A program made the translations under genes and the position numbers. Positions 10,844 through 27,744 of a DNA stretch of 64,000 bases are shown in pieces; within the stretch, counting starts at the first letter, position 1, and the number at the start of each line of letters is the position of its first letter. The stretch spans positions 2,356,001 to 2,420,000 of the forward strand of contig NC_092663.1 in NCBI RefSeq assembly GCF_032118995.1, in the 5' to 3' direction. The notes below the pieces were generated by a model, which made no database searches, had not been told where the DNA came from, and worked only from the letters and a program-made list of their open reading frames with translations. The stretch is from Asterias amurensis. Its lineage: Eukaryota > Echinodermata > Asteroidea > Forcipulatida > Asteriidae.

Positions 10844-13750
10844 AATCCTCAGTGTCTAATGAACTGAAACACCATTGAGAAAATATTTTTTAAGAAAAAG
10901 GAAAAAAACTTCCCAGATCCCGGAGCGAGTTCCCAGGTTCATATTTTGTACGAGTGTTGCATTGCTTTGCAAATGGTTTATTTGTTGGTTACCATCAAGT
11001 TATCTGAACAATTAAGTTGTCTGACTGATCGAGCTGTCTCAACTTTCATTCAGTTCAAGTTGTCCGGACAGTCAAGTTGTCTGAAAATGCCCATGGAGGA
11101 GGTAGGTCTGACATCCTAATCGACAGTCAGACAGGACAGACAGAATACTGTCTATATATAATGTTATTACAAGACAAAGATTCATCGTGTTGGTCAACCC
11201 CCCCCCCCCCAAAAAAAAAAAAACCAATCACGTTTTGAAGGCTTCACTACAATTAGAGTTCTATACAATACAATTTAAAAATTAAGAAATTTGTTGTGGG
11301 GCAATGAAAAGCAAGCCCTCTTTCTGATTGATTTAATTTTTAGTTTTAATTAGTAAAGCCTAAGCTAAAAGGGGACTAAAGTTAGTTCACAAAAAAAAGA
11401 CAATCAAATGTTATGGGTTCATATTAGATTGAGACTCAAAAGACAAAAGAAAGAGCAATGACTACTTGACTTGTTTTAAAAGAACTCTTTGCTTTGATCA
11501 TGGGTCACGTTCAGTAAATGCATGGAGGTTGAACTCAAATAAATAGAAGCATGGGCCTGAGCTATAAATAAATAATCTAACTCGTCAACAGAGGGCGGTA
11601 TATAAGATGAGTGGTCTCCATCTATCAACGAAAACTAACTCAGTTCATCCATGGTTCAAAAAGGCCCGAATCTGGCTAAGGAACACATTTACATCTATTT
11701 TTGAGCTGACACAGTTAGTATCTAGTAAAAGGGTACTTACTATTTTAATAATGTACTCGAATGCATACTTTCTTTACATTTTATGCAATTATTTGATGTC
11801 TCGCTTCCACTGCTCAGCATACATGCACACTGTTCCGTGAATTTTGGAGGAGCTAAACCACGGATGGCTGTGATTAAAATACGCATGCGCAAGTTGTGAT
11901 TAGTCTCTTGCAGTCGTAATGTTGTGTTTATTTTTGAGCCAATACTATTTTCTGTATTAAACCATCTAAAGTTCAACCCCGTCATATTTTGTAACGTAAC
12001 TGCTTTGGGTAAACTGTCTACTGACACCTTTTAATGGTTGGATTATGAATGGAGGTTTTCTTACCCTGTGTTCGCACTATTTCCCAAATAAACAGTGTGA
12101 TTTGCATATTCATGAATATGCATTTAGGCAGAAGTTCAACCCAGTGTTTTGCATCTCAGTTTGTTAACACGGGAGGGCGCCAAAAAGCTCTAAAAGGTGC
12201 TCATAGATTCATAGCCGCAACCAATGCTTGTGCTAATTAATATTCAAAAGTTATTTTAAAAACTATTTTAAGTATCTGAACCTCTTGAAAACAAATCAAA
12301 TATATTTTCGTACAACTAATAAAACATCTGATTTCTTTTCAGTTTTTGACAGGTCAGCTTTTCGGAATTTTTGCTAATTAGGCCATACCCCGGGGAAAAA
12401 ACACAGACAAATAATGTGTTTTTTCCTAAACCGCTGCAAGTATGATCACTTTTTCACTTCCCAAGCCAAATAGGACCAACCTCAAAGTCTACATTTATCA
12501 CATCTCCTCAAAAGCTGAAGCACAAAGCACCCAGATTGTGATAAATTGTTATAGGCCCCTAGCGACACAATTAATTACATGACCCCAAAACAATATTATT
12601 AAACAGAATTTGAGGGCATGGAATGATAACCCTGTTTTGCGCATGACTTTTGGCCTATAGTGGCACCCTGACAACTAATGGGGCTAATTCGTCTCTCGTC
12701 ACCTCTTGGCTATTGTAAAAATATAATCCATCAAAGATAATTGAGCTAAAACAGAACACGAACAAGCATAAACAATAATATAAATTCCCCCTTTTTAAAA
12801 ACATTTTTCTTTTCAGAAGAAAGCAACAATAATAAGCCCAAATACTGTGAACAGAAACCGAGACACAAAGTCATTTATTAATATTTGGTCCGTTCCGGCC
12901 ACACCCTTCTAATTGTGTTCTTTTTAGATCTAAATAATTTGTTTTGGTGTTCGGGCGCGAGCAATTTCAAAATACACCAATACTTTTTAGCACTGACAAT
13001 TAATTACGTAGGGGCTTTGAAAAGACAGGAGAATACGGGAACACAAAGTTATAATAATTACCAGGAATATCACTACCGAGTAAGCATTAATCGTAATAAT
13101 TATTACGAACCGGTATATCTCATTAATTACGAAAAACTGCTATGATAGATAATAAGTCATGATAGTTGTATTAGGGGGGCTATAGTTCAAATGAAATGTA
13201 AATCATTATTGTGACTTTTACTTGAATATTTGTAAGATGTAGGCTTTGGTAGTAATTATTGTTGCGTTGAATTAGTTTCTTTCTTTCCTGATAATTAAAA
13301 ACCGTTTGTACAGTGTTTAACCTCTAGCAAAGTGTTGTCATGTCAAGCAATAACTCAATTGCGACTTTAAGCAGGGCTTCGGTGTAATAGATGAAAGGAA
13401 ATAGATAGGGCTTACCTGTTTTTAATAATATAAATCAACTCAACTTTTAAATCACCACACTGGATAATGTTTTAAAAGCATTTTCAACTCGATGCGCTTT
13501 TCAGTTAGAAGAGTCGTCTTAGGTAAATGTATACAAATTAAAAATGACACGGCATGAATTAAACTTTACTTTACTGGCTAACTTAAATCCATAAATAAAT
13601 TGAGTTTATATCAATATTGGTTTGAAAGTTTGTGACTAGTGGAAACTTTTGAAAAGTTGTCAGTGAAGCAATTTCATTGAAACCACGCAACTACCGTGAC
13701 ATTGACATTCTTTCCGATCCATAATAATCTCGACAGTAAGGAATGTATCG
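10844..13750. other. Region without recognisable genes
   Basis: AT-rich sequence with only short, low-complexity open frames on both strands. A C-run next to an A-run lies at about 11202-11223. A perfect 20-bp palindrome lies at 12103-12122. No exon with convincing splice sites was found. The missing 5' exon of the Rpp25-like gene could lie here or further upstream. Confidence 0.5.
12103..12122. other. Perfect 20-bp palindrome overlapping an octamer-like motif
   Basis: TGCATATTCATGAATATGCA equals its own complement. It overlaps ATTTGCAT on the left, the POU-factor octamer type. It may be chance or a binding site. Confidence 0.4.
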
Positions 13751-13754
13751 TGTA

Positions 13755-14270
13755 TGTTGAATATCTTCAATCTATCTTAAGTTTCTGTTGTATTTGTTGG
13801 TATAATTCACTCTCCCAGGCAAATTGTAAGAAACTCCAGCGCATCCCCAAAAAGGCCAGCAGGATTATTGGAGCCGACACTATAAAAAGAGCATGCAAGA
13901 AATCACGGAATATTACATTATGACTCAATTTAATAAGTTTTAACCATCAATTTTTTCAGAACCACTCAGGCAGGGTCCGACAACAGTTTTAAGAACTCGT
14001 TTTCTACCTAGCGCAATGTTAACCTTTGTAACAATAGTTGGTCGAGATATTAATTGTGGTGCATTTTTAAAATTTGTTGATTATTGTGTATTTTATGAGC
14101 TGTATTATCCCCCTTTCTATTACTTTAATTTTATAAATATATTCTTGTTGTCTATTGTTTTTATGCCTCTACTTGTATTAGATTCTCCTTATAGGCCCAA
14201 CACAGGGAAAACAAATTTCATGCTGTTACCATGACAATAAATATTTTGAATCTTTGAATATCAAGTTGTC
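13755..14270 (+). pseudogene. 5'-truncated non-LTR retrotransposon tail
   Basis: The frame within 13696-13923 reads CWYNSLSQANCKKLQRIPKK then ASRIIGA. This is the pattern at the C-terminal end of many LINE reverse transcriptases (SLS.ANR.RLQ.I...ASRIIG). It is followed by HPLRQGPTT in another frame and a 3' tail ACAATAAATATTTTGAATC. Frame breaks and 5' loss make it a dead fragment. Confidence 0.6.
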
Positions 14271-14344
14271 TTCAAATGCAGAAAAGCATTAAAGTTACAG
14301 GCCTTTTACGGTTCGAATGGTTTTAGGCTTTCCTCTCTTGTTTG

Positions 14345-15225
14345 TCATAACAGAAGTTTCATTTTCCAATGAAAAAGGAACCAAAATCTAATAATAAACA
14401 CAAACATATACATGCGCATAAACGCAGCAACATGTTCTTCAATAGTTTGATCAAGATTTTTATCACAACCATGGATGAAGGAAAATACAATATTTCCTGC
14501 CTCCATGTTACATTTATGCGGAGTTCCTTTGCCCTTCCAAATATCAGTCAACTTAATGAGTGCTGTATAAAACAAACAAAAGTACACTGAACATGGAGAT
14601 CCATTGGTAGACAATTTGCATCGAAAAATTTCATTAAAAACTTTGATGTAACAAACTGTCTCCCTTCCTCCACCGTTGACAAAAACTTAACTGTAGAATG
14701 TAAATGAAATGAAGATTCACACAAAAAGTTGAAAATAAATTAGAGGAAGCTATTATTGCATTTGGTGCGTCTATTCGCACAATCTTTATTTCTTGAATGA
14801 TAGGCAAATACCATATTATTCCAAAGGTTATTTCAACAATTCAAAGTACATACATACATCATAAAAGTATGGAACTTTAATCTAAACATGAGAAGAAAAT
14901 GTGTGCATTTGTACAATTCGTTTTTACAACAATACATAGCAGTACAACATAGTCCATGTCCAACTTGTATAATCTAGAAGAAATTGCACATTATTTTAAT
15001 ATATAAAGGTTCATGTAAATGATACCACAGAAACTGCTTTAAAAACAACCAAGCTTCTTTAACTGTTCCCTTTTTCCACAAATAGAAACGATAATACCAA
15101 ACAAAATTGTCTTGAGCCATTAATGAAAGCTGAACTTTGATGCGTTGGAAGGATGAAATCATCTGCTCTGCAACTTGGCCTTCTATCTTGAACACCCATC
15201 TGTTTGTATCCAATGGAACAGGTCA
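14345..15225 (-). other. Two open, possibly exonic segments, unrecognised
   Basis: On the minus strand, 14570-14410 follows a good acceptor (TTTATACAG) and reads LIKLTDIWKGKGTPHKCNME then AGNIVFSFIHGCDKN. 15205-15040 follows GGATACAAACAG and reads RWVFKIEGQVAEQMISSFQR. Composition looks protein-like, but no clean donor or family match is evident. They could be exons of an unknown minus-strand gene or chance frames. Confidence 0.2.
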
Positions 15226-15400
15226 ATGAAAGAATACAAAAAGGAAAAACATACTTAGTTGAAATTAAAAAAATCATGTAGATGAGATGAGTGGCTGTGG
15301 CAAATATTTGTTTTGTTTCAGTTTATAGTTGTAATTCTCTTTTTAAGCTATTTTATGATACAAACCTTCTTTTTTATGAATGTATGTATTCAGGTTTTTA

Positions 15401-18400
15401 ATTGAATTGTGTATGGTTGTGTAGTTTCCCATTGACTTGTGTATGGTTGTGTAGTTTCCCATTGACTTGTGTATGGTTGTGTAGTTTCCCATTGAATTGT
15501 GTATGGTTGTGTAGTTTCCCATTGACTTGTGTATGGTTGTGTAGTTTCCAATTGACTTGTGTATGGTTGTGTAGTTTCCCATTGACTTGTGTATGGTTGT
15601 GTAGTTTTCGATTGACTTGTGTATGGTTGTGTAGTTAACCCATTGACTTGTGTATGGTTGTGTAGTTTCCCATTGACTTGTGTATGGTTGTGTAGTTTCC
15701 CATTGACTTGTGTATGGTTGTGTAGTTTCCCATTGACTTGTGTATGGTTGTGTAGTTTCCCATTGACTTGTGTATGGTTGTGTAGTTTCCCATTGACTTG
15801 TGTATGGTTGTGTAGTTTCCCATTGACTTGTGTATGGTTGTGTAGTTTCCCATTGACTTGTGTATGGTTGTGTAGGTTCCCATTGACTTGTGTATGGTTG
15901 TGTAGTTTCCCATTGACTTGTGTATGGTTGTGTAGTTTCCCATTGACTTGTGTATGGTTGTGTAGTTTCCCATTGACTTGTGTATAGTTGTGTAGTTTCC
16001 CATTGACTTGTGTATGGTTGTGTAGTTTCCCATTGACTTGTGTATGGTTGTGTAGTTTCCCATTGACTTGTGTATGGTTGTGTAGTTTCCCATTGACTTG
16101 TGTATGGTTGTGTAGTTTCCTATTGACTTGTGTATGGTTGTGTAGTTTCCCATTGACTTGCGTATGGTTGTGTAGTTTCCCATTGACTTGTGTATGGTTG
16201 TGTAGTTTCCCATTGACTTGTGTATGGTTGTGTAGTTTCCCATTGACTTGTGTATGGTTGTGTAATTTCCCATTGACTTGTGTATGGTTGTGTAGTTTCC
16301 CATTGACTTGTGTATGGTTGTGTAGTTAACCCATTGACTTGTGTATGGTTGTGTAGTTTCCCATTGACTTGTGTATGGTTGTGTAGTTTCCCATTGACTT
16401 GTGTATGGTTGTGTAGTTTCCCATTGACTTGTGTATGGTTGTGTAGTTTCCCATTGACTTGTGTATGGTTGTGTAGTTTCCCATTGACTTGTGTATGGTT
16501 GTGTAGTTTCCCATTGACTTGTGTATGGTTGTGTAGTTTCCCATTGACTTGTGTATGGTTGTGTAGTTTCCCATTGACTTGTGTATGGTTGTGTAGTTTC
16601 CCATTGACTTGTGTATGGTTGTGTAGTTTCCCATTGACTTGTGTATGGTTGTGTAGTTTCCCATTGACTTGTGTATGGTTGTGTAATTTCCCATTGACTT
16701 GTGTATGGTTGTGTAGGTTCCCATTGACTTGTGTATGGTTGTGTAGTTTCCCATTGACTTGTGTATGGTTGTGTAGTTTCCCATTGACTTGTGTATGGTT
16801 GTGTAGTTTCCCATTGACTTGTGTATGGTTGTGTAGTTTCCCATTGACTTGTGTATGGTTGTGTAGTTTCCCATTGACTTGTGTATGGTTGTGTAGTTTC
16901 CCATTGACTTGTGTATGGTTGTGTAGTTTCCATTTACTTGTGTATGGTTGTGTAGTTTCCCATTGACTTGTGTATGGTTGTGTAGTTTCCCATTGACTTG
17001 TGTATGGTTGTGTAGTTTCCCATTGACTTGTGTATGGTTGTGTAGTTTCCCATTGAATTGTGTATGGTTGTGTAGTTTCCCATTGACTTGTGTATGGTTG
17101 TGTAGTTAACCCATTGACTTGTGTATGGTTGTGTAGTTTGCCATTGACTTGTGTATGGTTGTGTAGTTTCCCATTGACTTGTGTATGGTTGTGTAGTTTC
17201 CCATTGACTTGTGTATGGTTGTGTAGTTTCCCATTGACTTGTGTATGGTTGTGTAGTTTCCCATTGACCTGTGTATGGTTGTGTAGTTTCCCATTGACTT
17301 GTGTATGGTTGTGTAGTTTCCCATTGACTTGTGTATGGTTGTGTAGTTTCCCATTGACTTGTGTATGGTTGTGTAGTTTCCCATTGAATTGTGTATGGTT
17401 GTGTAGTTTCCCATTGACTTGTGTATGGTTGTGTAGTTAACCCATTGACTTGTGTATGGTTGTGTAGTTTGCCATTGACTTGTGTATGGTTGTGTAGTTT
17501 CCCATTGACTTGTGTATGGTTGTGTAGTTTCCCATTGACTTGTGTATGGTTGTGTAGTTTCCCATTGACTTGTGTATGGTTGTGTAGTTTCCCATTGACC
17601 TGTGTATGGTTGTGTAGTTTCCCATTGACTTGTGTATGGTTGTGTAGTTTCCCATTGACCTGTGTATGGTTGTGTAGTTTCCCATTGACTTGTGTATGGT
17701 TGTGTAGTTTCCCATTGACTTGTGTATGGTTGTGTAGTTTTTCATTGACTTGTGTATGGTTGTGTAGTTTCCCATTGACTTGTGTATGGTTGTGTAGTTT
17801 CCCATTGACTTGTGTATGGTTGTGTAGTTTCCCATTGACTTGTGTATGGTTGTGTAGGTTCCCATTGACTTGTGTATGGTTGTGTAGTTTCCCATTGACT
17901 TGTGTATGGTTGTGTAGTTTCCCATTGACTTGTGTATGGTTGTGTAGTTTCCCATTGACTTGTGTATGGTTGTGTAGTTTCCCATTGACTTGTGTATGGT
18001 TGTGTAGTTTCCCATTGACTTGTGTATGGTTGTGTAGTTTCCCATTGACTTGTGTATGGTTGTGTAGTTTCCCATTGACCTGTGTATGGTTGTGTAGTTT
18101 CCCATTGACTTGTGTATGGTTGTGTAGTTTCCCATTGACTTGTGTATGGTTGTGTAGTTTCCCATTGACTTGTGTATGGTTGTGTAGTTTCCCATTGAAT
18201 TGTGTATGGTTGTGTAGTTTCCCATTGACTTGTGTATGGTTGTGTAGTTTCCAATTGACTTGTGTATGGTTGTGTAGTTTCCCATTGACTTGTGTATGGT
18301 TGTGTAGTTTTCCATTGACTTGTGTATGGTTGTGTAGTTAACCCATTGACTTGTGTATGGTTGTGTAGTTTCCCATTGACTTGTGTATGGTTGTGTAGTT

Positions 18401-20272
18401 TCCCATTGACTTGTGTATGGTTGTGTAGTTTCCCATTGACTTGTGTATGGTTGTGTAATTTCCCATTGACTTGTGTATGGTTGTGTAGTTTCCCATTGAC
18501 TTGTGTATGGTTGTGTAGGTTCCCATTGACTTGTGTATGGTTGTGTAGTTTCCCATTGACTTGTGTATGGTTGTGTAGTTTCCCATTGACTTGTGTATGG
18601 TTGTGTAGTTTCCCCTTGACTTGTGTATGGTTGTGTAGTTTCCCATTGACTTGTGTATGGTTGTGTAGTTTCCCATTGACTTGTGTATGGTTGTGTAGTT
18701 TCCCATTGACTTGTGTATGGTTGTGTAGTTTCCCGTTGACTTGTGTATGGTTGTGTAGTTTCCCGTTGACTTGTGTATGGTTGTGTAGTTTCCCATTGAC
18801 TTGTGTATGGTTGTGTAGTTTCCCATTGACTTGTGTATGGTTGTGTAGTTTCCCATTGACTTGTGTATGGTTGTGTAGGTTCCCATTGACTTGTGTATGG
18901 TTGTGTAGTTTCCCATTGACTTGTGTATGGTTGTGTAGTTTCCCATTGACTTGTGTATGGTTGTGTAGTTTCCCATTGACTTGTGTATGGTTGTGTAGTT
19001 TCCCATTGACTTGTGTATGGTTGTGTAGTTTCCCATTGACTTGTGTATGGTTGTGTAGTTTGCCATTGACTTGTGTATGGTTTTGTAGTTTCCCATTGAC
19101 TTGTGTATGGTTGTGTAGTTTCCCATTGACTTGTGTATGGTTGTAAAGTGGCCTACTGACTTGTGTATGGTTGTGTAGTTTCCCATTGACTTGTGTATGG
19201 TTGTGTAGTTTGCCATTAACTTGTGTTTGGTTGTGTAGTTTCCCATTGAGTTGCGTACGGTTGTGTAGTTTATTTGAGTTGGAAACTTACCATAATTTTT
19301 TAATAATAACAGACCTCGATAATTTGCTGACTGAGTGAAACTAAACTGATGCCAATCCATTATCTTGGTGATGTTTTTAGCAATCGTCTCCCCCCCTGCT
19401 CTTTACGTCCGCAGCCGCCTTGAAGAGAAAACGCCACTGACTTGTGTATGGTTGTGTAGTTTCCCATTGTCTTGTGTATGATTGTGTAGTTTCCCATTGA
19501 CTTGTGTATGGTTGTGTAGTTTCCCATTGACTTGTGTATGGTTGTGTAGTTTCCCATTGACTTGTGTATGGTTGTGTAGTTTCCGATTGACTTGTGTATG
19601 GTTGTGTAGTTTCCCAGTGACTTGTGTATGGTTGTGTAGTTTCCCATTGACTTGTGTATGGTTGTGTAGTTTCCCATTGACTTGTGTATGGTTGTGTAGT
19701 TTTCCATTGACTTGTGTATGGTTGTGTAGTTTCCCATTGACTTGTGTATGGTTGTGTAGTTTCCCATTGACTTGTGTATGGTTGTGTAGTTTCCCATTGA
19801 CTTGTGTATGGTTGTGTAGTTTCCCATTGACTTGTGTATGGTTGTGTAGTTTCCCATTGACTTGTGTATGGTTGTGTAGTTTCCCATTGACTTGTGTATG
19901 GGTGTGTAGTTTCCCATTGACTTGTGTATGGTTGTGTAGTTTCCCATTGACTTGTGTATGGTTGTGTAGTTTCCCATTGACTTGTGTATGGTTGTGTAGT
20001 TTCCCATTGACTTGTGTATGGTTGTGTAGTTTCCCATTGACTTGTGTATGGTTGTGTAGTTTCCCATTGACTTGTGTATGGTTGTGTAGTTTCCCATTGA
20101 CTTGTGTATGGTTGTGTAGTTTCCCATTGACTTGTGTATGGTTGTAAAGTGGCCTACTGACTTGTGTATGGTTGTGTAGTTTCCTATTGACTTGTGTATG
20201 GTTGTGTAGTTTGCCATTAACTTGTGTTTGGTTGTGTAGTTTCCCATTGAGTTGCGTACGGTTGTGTAGTTA
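15401..20272. repeat. 30-bp minisatellite, roughly 155 units over 4.9 kb
   Basis: Tandem units of GTAGTTTCCC, ATTGACTTGT, GTATGGTTGT, very uniform. It is interrupted once at about 19270-19437 by non-repeat sequence. Variants include TTGAATTG, TTGACCTG, GTAGGTTCC, GTAATTTCC and a 1-bp longer form with GTTAACCC at about 15635, 16325, 17105, 17435 and 18337. Because 30 is a multiple of three, all three minus frames and one plus frame lack stops. The apparent proteins (repeats of MGNYTTIHKS, ETTQPYTSQW, FPLTCVWLCS) are therefore products of the repeat. The 1-bp variants break frame, arguing against coding. Local expansion is recent, since many units are identical. Confidence 0.95.
19141..19437. 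repeat. Duplicated array-end segment, copy 1
   Basis: It repeats 20142-20443 at a constant offset of 1001 bp, rising to 1006 after a C-run (7 C here, 12 C in copy 2). It includes the four degenerate last minisatellite units and 165 bp of non-repeat flank, then re-enters the array at ACGCCACTGACTTGTG. It shows an unequal exchange or slippage event. Confidence 0.9.
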
Positions 20273-20443
20273 ATTTGAGTTGGAAACTTACCATAATTTT
20301 TTAATAATAACAGACCTCGATAATTTGCTGACTGAGTGAAACTAAACTGATGCCAATCCATTATCTTGGTGATGTTTTTAGCAATCGTCTCCCCCCCCCC
20401 CCTGCTCTTTACGTCCGCAGCCGCCTTGAAGAGAAAACGCCAC
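20142..20443. repeat. Duplicated array-end segment, copy 2 (probably ancestral)
   Basis: Same segment as 19141-19437, continuing into unique DNA at GGGTCATCTGAA, so this copy is the probable source. On the minus strand it reads ETIAKNITKIMDWHQFSFTQ and ends at a strong donor, TATG|GTAAGT, at 20292. The donor is kept in copy 1 at 19291. Confidence 0.9.
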
Positions 20444-20607
20444 GGGTCATCTGAATAAATTAGTATAGGTAACAAATATTCATGATTCTCATCTTGACTG
20501 ATGAAGAGGAAACGACACGAACAAGAGACTAAGCAAGCACTGGTTCCAACAGCACATACATTGTTCATAAACCAAATGAGAAACAGGGAACCAGCGGCAG
20601 TTACCAT
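20292..20607 (-). CDS. Possible first exon of an unknown gene (weak)
   Basis: From an ATG at 20607 the minus frame reads MVTAAGSLFLIWFMNNVCAV, a signal-peptide-like hydrophobic start. It then gives DENHEYLLPILIYSDDPW, FLFKAAADVKSR, a glycine run from the C-tract, and ETIAKNITKIMDWHQFSF. A consensus donor GTAAGT follows at 20291. The second half loosely recalls ligand-binding domains of bilobed receptors, but no family is claimed. Translation past the donor runs into the minisatellite and is not credible. The C-tract length differs between the duplicated copies, so the frame across it is fragile. Confidence 0.25.
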
Positions 20608-20609
20608 AG

Positions 20610-21300
20610 AACGTGCATGGTTGTAGTTCGTGGTTTAGCTTCATACGTCTGTTCTGTTATATATCTCGAATTTAGCACAAACTCATTTAGAACAAGCTTG
20701 CCCCCAGTGTTGTTACAAAAATGGTATGCGTAGGTATCGAGAGATCGATCCAAATTTTGGACACAAGGCTGTACGTACGTATGACAAACGGCTGTTTTAA
20801 TAGTTTACGACTGTTTAGCGCAGAGAAGAAAAACTTTCGGAAATAATTTGTAATGTTCTTCTGCACGGTTTGCGCTTAACACCACATTGATTTTATTTAT
20901 CTCCTGCATTCTATATAATAAAAATTAAAAAAATAAACATAGCAAATTAAATTTGTAACAGGATGTCAAATTAATTTAATTTAATTTTACTGTTATTGAA
21001 CATTCAATTTTGTTTTAAAGAAGGCGGCTTGTACAGAATCTCCATGGTTTTGCAAGCCACAAACAATTATGTTGGCTTAAGATGCAATTACATATCTGGA
21101 AAACACCCTTACTGCATCAGAGTATGGTTTTGATCTTGATGCCTGAAGAAAGGCTTTATGGCTGAGCCTTTCTCAGATTTAGTTTTTGGGTGATAACTTT
21201 TCCTATTTTTCATAATACAAACAGCCTCTACTGCTCTTGCACCAATTACATTTTTGGAGTAATTAAACAAACAATTTGGTGTTAATAATTGATTGAGATT
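20610..21300. other. Region without recognisable genes
   Basis: AT-rich, with no exon or repeat family recognised on either strand. Confidence 0.4.
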
Positions 21301-21380
21301 GAGGTTACCTTAGGCTGCCTCTAGAAACTATAAGGCTCCTCACAGGGGAGCCTTATAGTTTCTAGAAGTAACCTTAGGCC
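21300..21380. repeat. Short hairpin repeat
   Basis: CTCTAGAAACTATAAGGCTC and its complement lie around the loop TCACAG, flanked by direct GGTTACCTTAGGC / AGTAACCTTAGGC copies. It abuts the MITE at 21396. Confidence 0.6.
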
Positions 21381-21395
21381 ATGTCGTCAATGTTT

Positions 21396-21795
21396 CTTTT
21401 AAAGGAACACGTTGCCTTGGATCGGTCGAGTTGGTCTTTGAAAAGCGTTTGTAACCGTTTGTTATAAAATGCAAATTATGGGTAGAAAGATGTTTAAAAA
21501 GTAGAATAAAATGATCCACACACATTTGCCTCAAAATTGCGTGGTTTTCCTTTTACTTTGAGAACTAACACGGTCGGCCATTTATGGGGGTCAAAAATTT
21601 GACTCCCATAAATGGCCGACCGTGTTTGTCGACGAGGTAAAAGGAAAACCATGTAATTTCTAGTGATACTTCTGTGGATCACTATATTCTACTTTTAAAA
21701 TATCTTGCTAATCATATGCATTCTATAACAAACGGTTAAATACGCTTTTTAAAGACCAACTCGACCAATCCAAGGCAACGTGTTCCTTTAAAGTA
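21396..21795. mobile_element. Foldback MITE of about 400 bp
   Basis: Ends TTTAAAGGAACACGTTGCCT and AGGCAACGTGTTCCTTTAAA are exact inverted copies. The complementarity continues inward (GTCGAGTTGGTCTTTGAAAA) to a central perfect hairpin CACGGTCGGCCATTTATGGG around TCAAAAATTTGA. Ends starting TTTAAAG suggest an insertion preference for A/T. Non-coding. Confidence 0.85.
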
Positions 21796-22304
21796 GCCTA
21801 CTGGGCTAGTAATGTACATTACTAACTTGCCCTCAGAGAGTTTGAGTACCCAAGAATCCAAAAATATTATAATAACAACCGCATTTCTTTAGCGCCTAAC
21901 ACCTTCAAAAGAAAGTCTCTAAGCGCTAAGAGGAAACAAAAGAATAATTATGTATATGATGATTTGAATAGATATGTTTTGAGAAGAGTCTTGAAACGTG
22001 AGATCGCAGTGGCTTGTTTGTTGTGTAGAGGGAGATTGTTCCATAAGTGAGGTGCAGCAAACTGAAAACTCCATAGACCATTTATGCTTTGGTGGCAACA
22101 TTAGGGATAACAAGTGTGTCTTTGTTAGCAGAGCGGAGGTTTGTCATTAATAAGTCTTTCTGATGAGTTAACGGTAGCGATAAGAACCAAAACGCAAAAG
22201 AAGTTACATTCACACAAAATCCAAAATAACTTAACACATTTTAAAATTTATTATTCACATCTGAAGGGGAAGAAATATCATAGAGCAATATGAACAAGTA
22301 TGGA

Positions 22305-22467
22305 CTAGGCTAAATGTAGGTTGTTAGTAACCCTCGAGAAGTGGTGCTTCAATTTAAGAATGCCTTCCACCTCTTGAACCCAAAACTCAAACTTTCCATC
22401 CTTGTCTTCCTTCAATGGTTTCTTGGATAGTACAGTGATCAAGTTCGCTTTAATTGAGAGTCTTTGG
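22305..22467 (-). CDS. Possible terminal exon of an unidentified protein
   Basis: On the minus strand, after the acceptor TGGTTGTGAAG, the frame reads QRLSIKANLITVLSKKPLKE, then DKDGKFEFWVQEVEGILK and LKHHFSRVTNN before a TAG at 22307-22305. The charged, protein-like composition is unlike the surrounding repeats. It lies just downstream of the METTL5 stop on the same strand. It could be the last exon of an overlapping minus gene, an alternative 3' exon, or 3' UTR with a chance frame. Family not recognised. Confidence 0.35.
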
Positions 22468-23088
22468 CTTCACAACCAGAATAAAAGAAATGAAATTATC
22501 TTTTTTTTCCTATGACCTTTATGATCAGGCACTGTACTGAAGGGATCCATTCAATATTTCAATGTTTCCAGCAATGAAAGTCTAAGAATGTCTACTTCAA
22601 TGTCAACAAGCAGGGACACAGATATCTGAAAACATGTCTGGCCAGCGGAGCACCAATCTCCAGCAACTTGTGAGATCTGTTGCCAGTTCTGTGAATCCAT
22701 CTCTCTTGAAGAATCTTTATCTCACCACCTCGGCCCTGAGCGGACCCTCACCATCTCGACCCCATGATATCACCTGGTCAACCCTACAGTGGTTCACCAT
22801 CATGCATTTGTCCCAATATGGTCTTGCAGTGTCCAGCAACTTATGAGATCTGTTGCCAACTCTGTGGATATGTCCCTCTTGAAGAATCTTTATTTCACCA
22901 TCTCGATCCTCACCACTTCGACCCTCACCTGGTCAATCCTCCTCTTTCATCATACTGGCCTGTCAATGAATTGGCAGTGAAAGGCAATGTTGTCCGCCAT
23001 GAAAATCTGAGAAAGTCTACTTCGATGCCAACTCTGTGGATCAGATTGTCTCGAAGAATCCTCATCTCACCACCTTGACCCTATGACA

Positions 23089-27744
<4,656 letters not shown>

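Noticed and set aside
12103..12123. snRNA-type promoter from an octamer-like element
   Set aside because: No snRNA gene, proximal element or terminator follows; the palindrome alone is weak.
15635..19146. Long open frames of 113-432 codons in the 30-bp repeat, on both strands
   Set aside because: Forced by a repeat length divisible by three with stop-free frames; four frames are open at once, 1-bp-longer units break each frame, and no splice or initiation context supports them.
19360..20607. A 415-residue secreted repeat protein
   Set aside because: The N-terminal part may be an exon, but a GTAAGT donor precedes the repeat and the rest is minisatellite translation.
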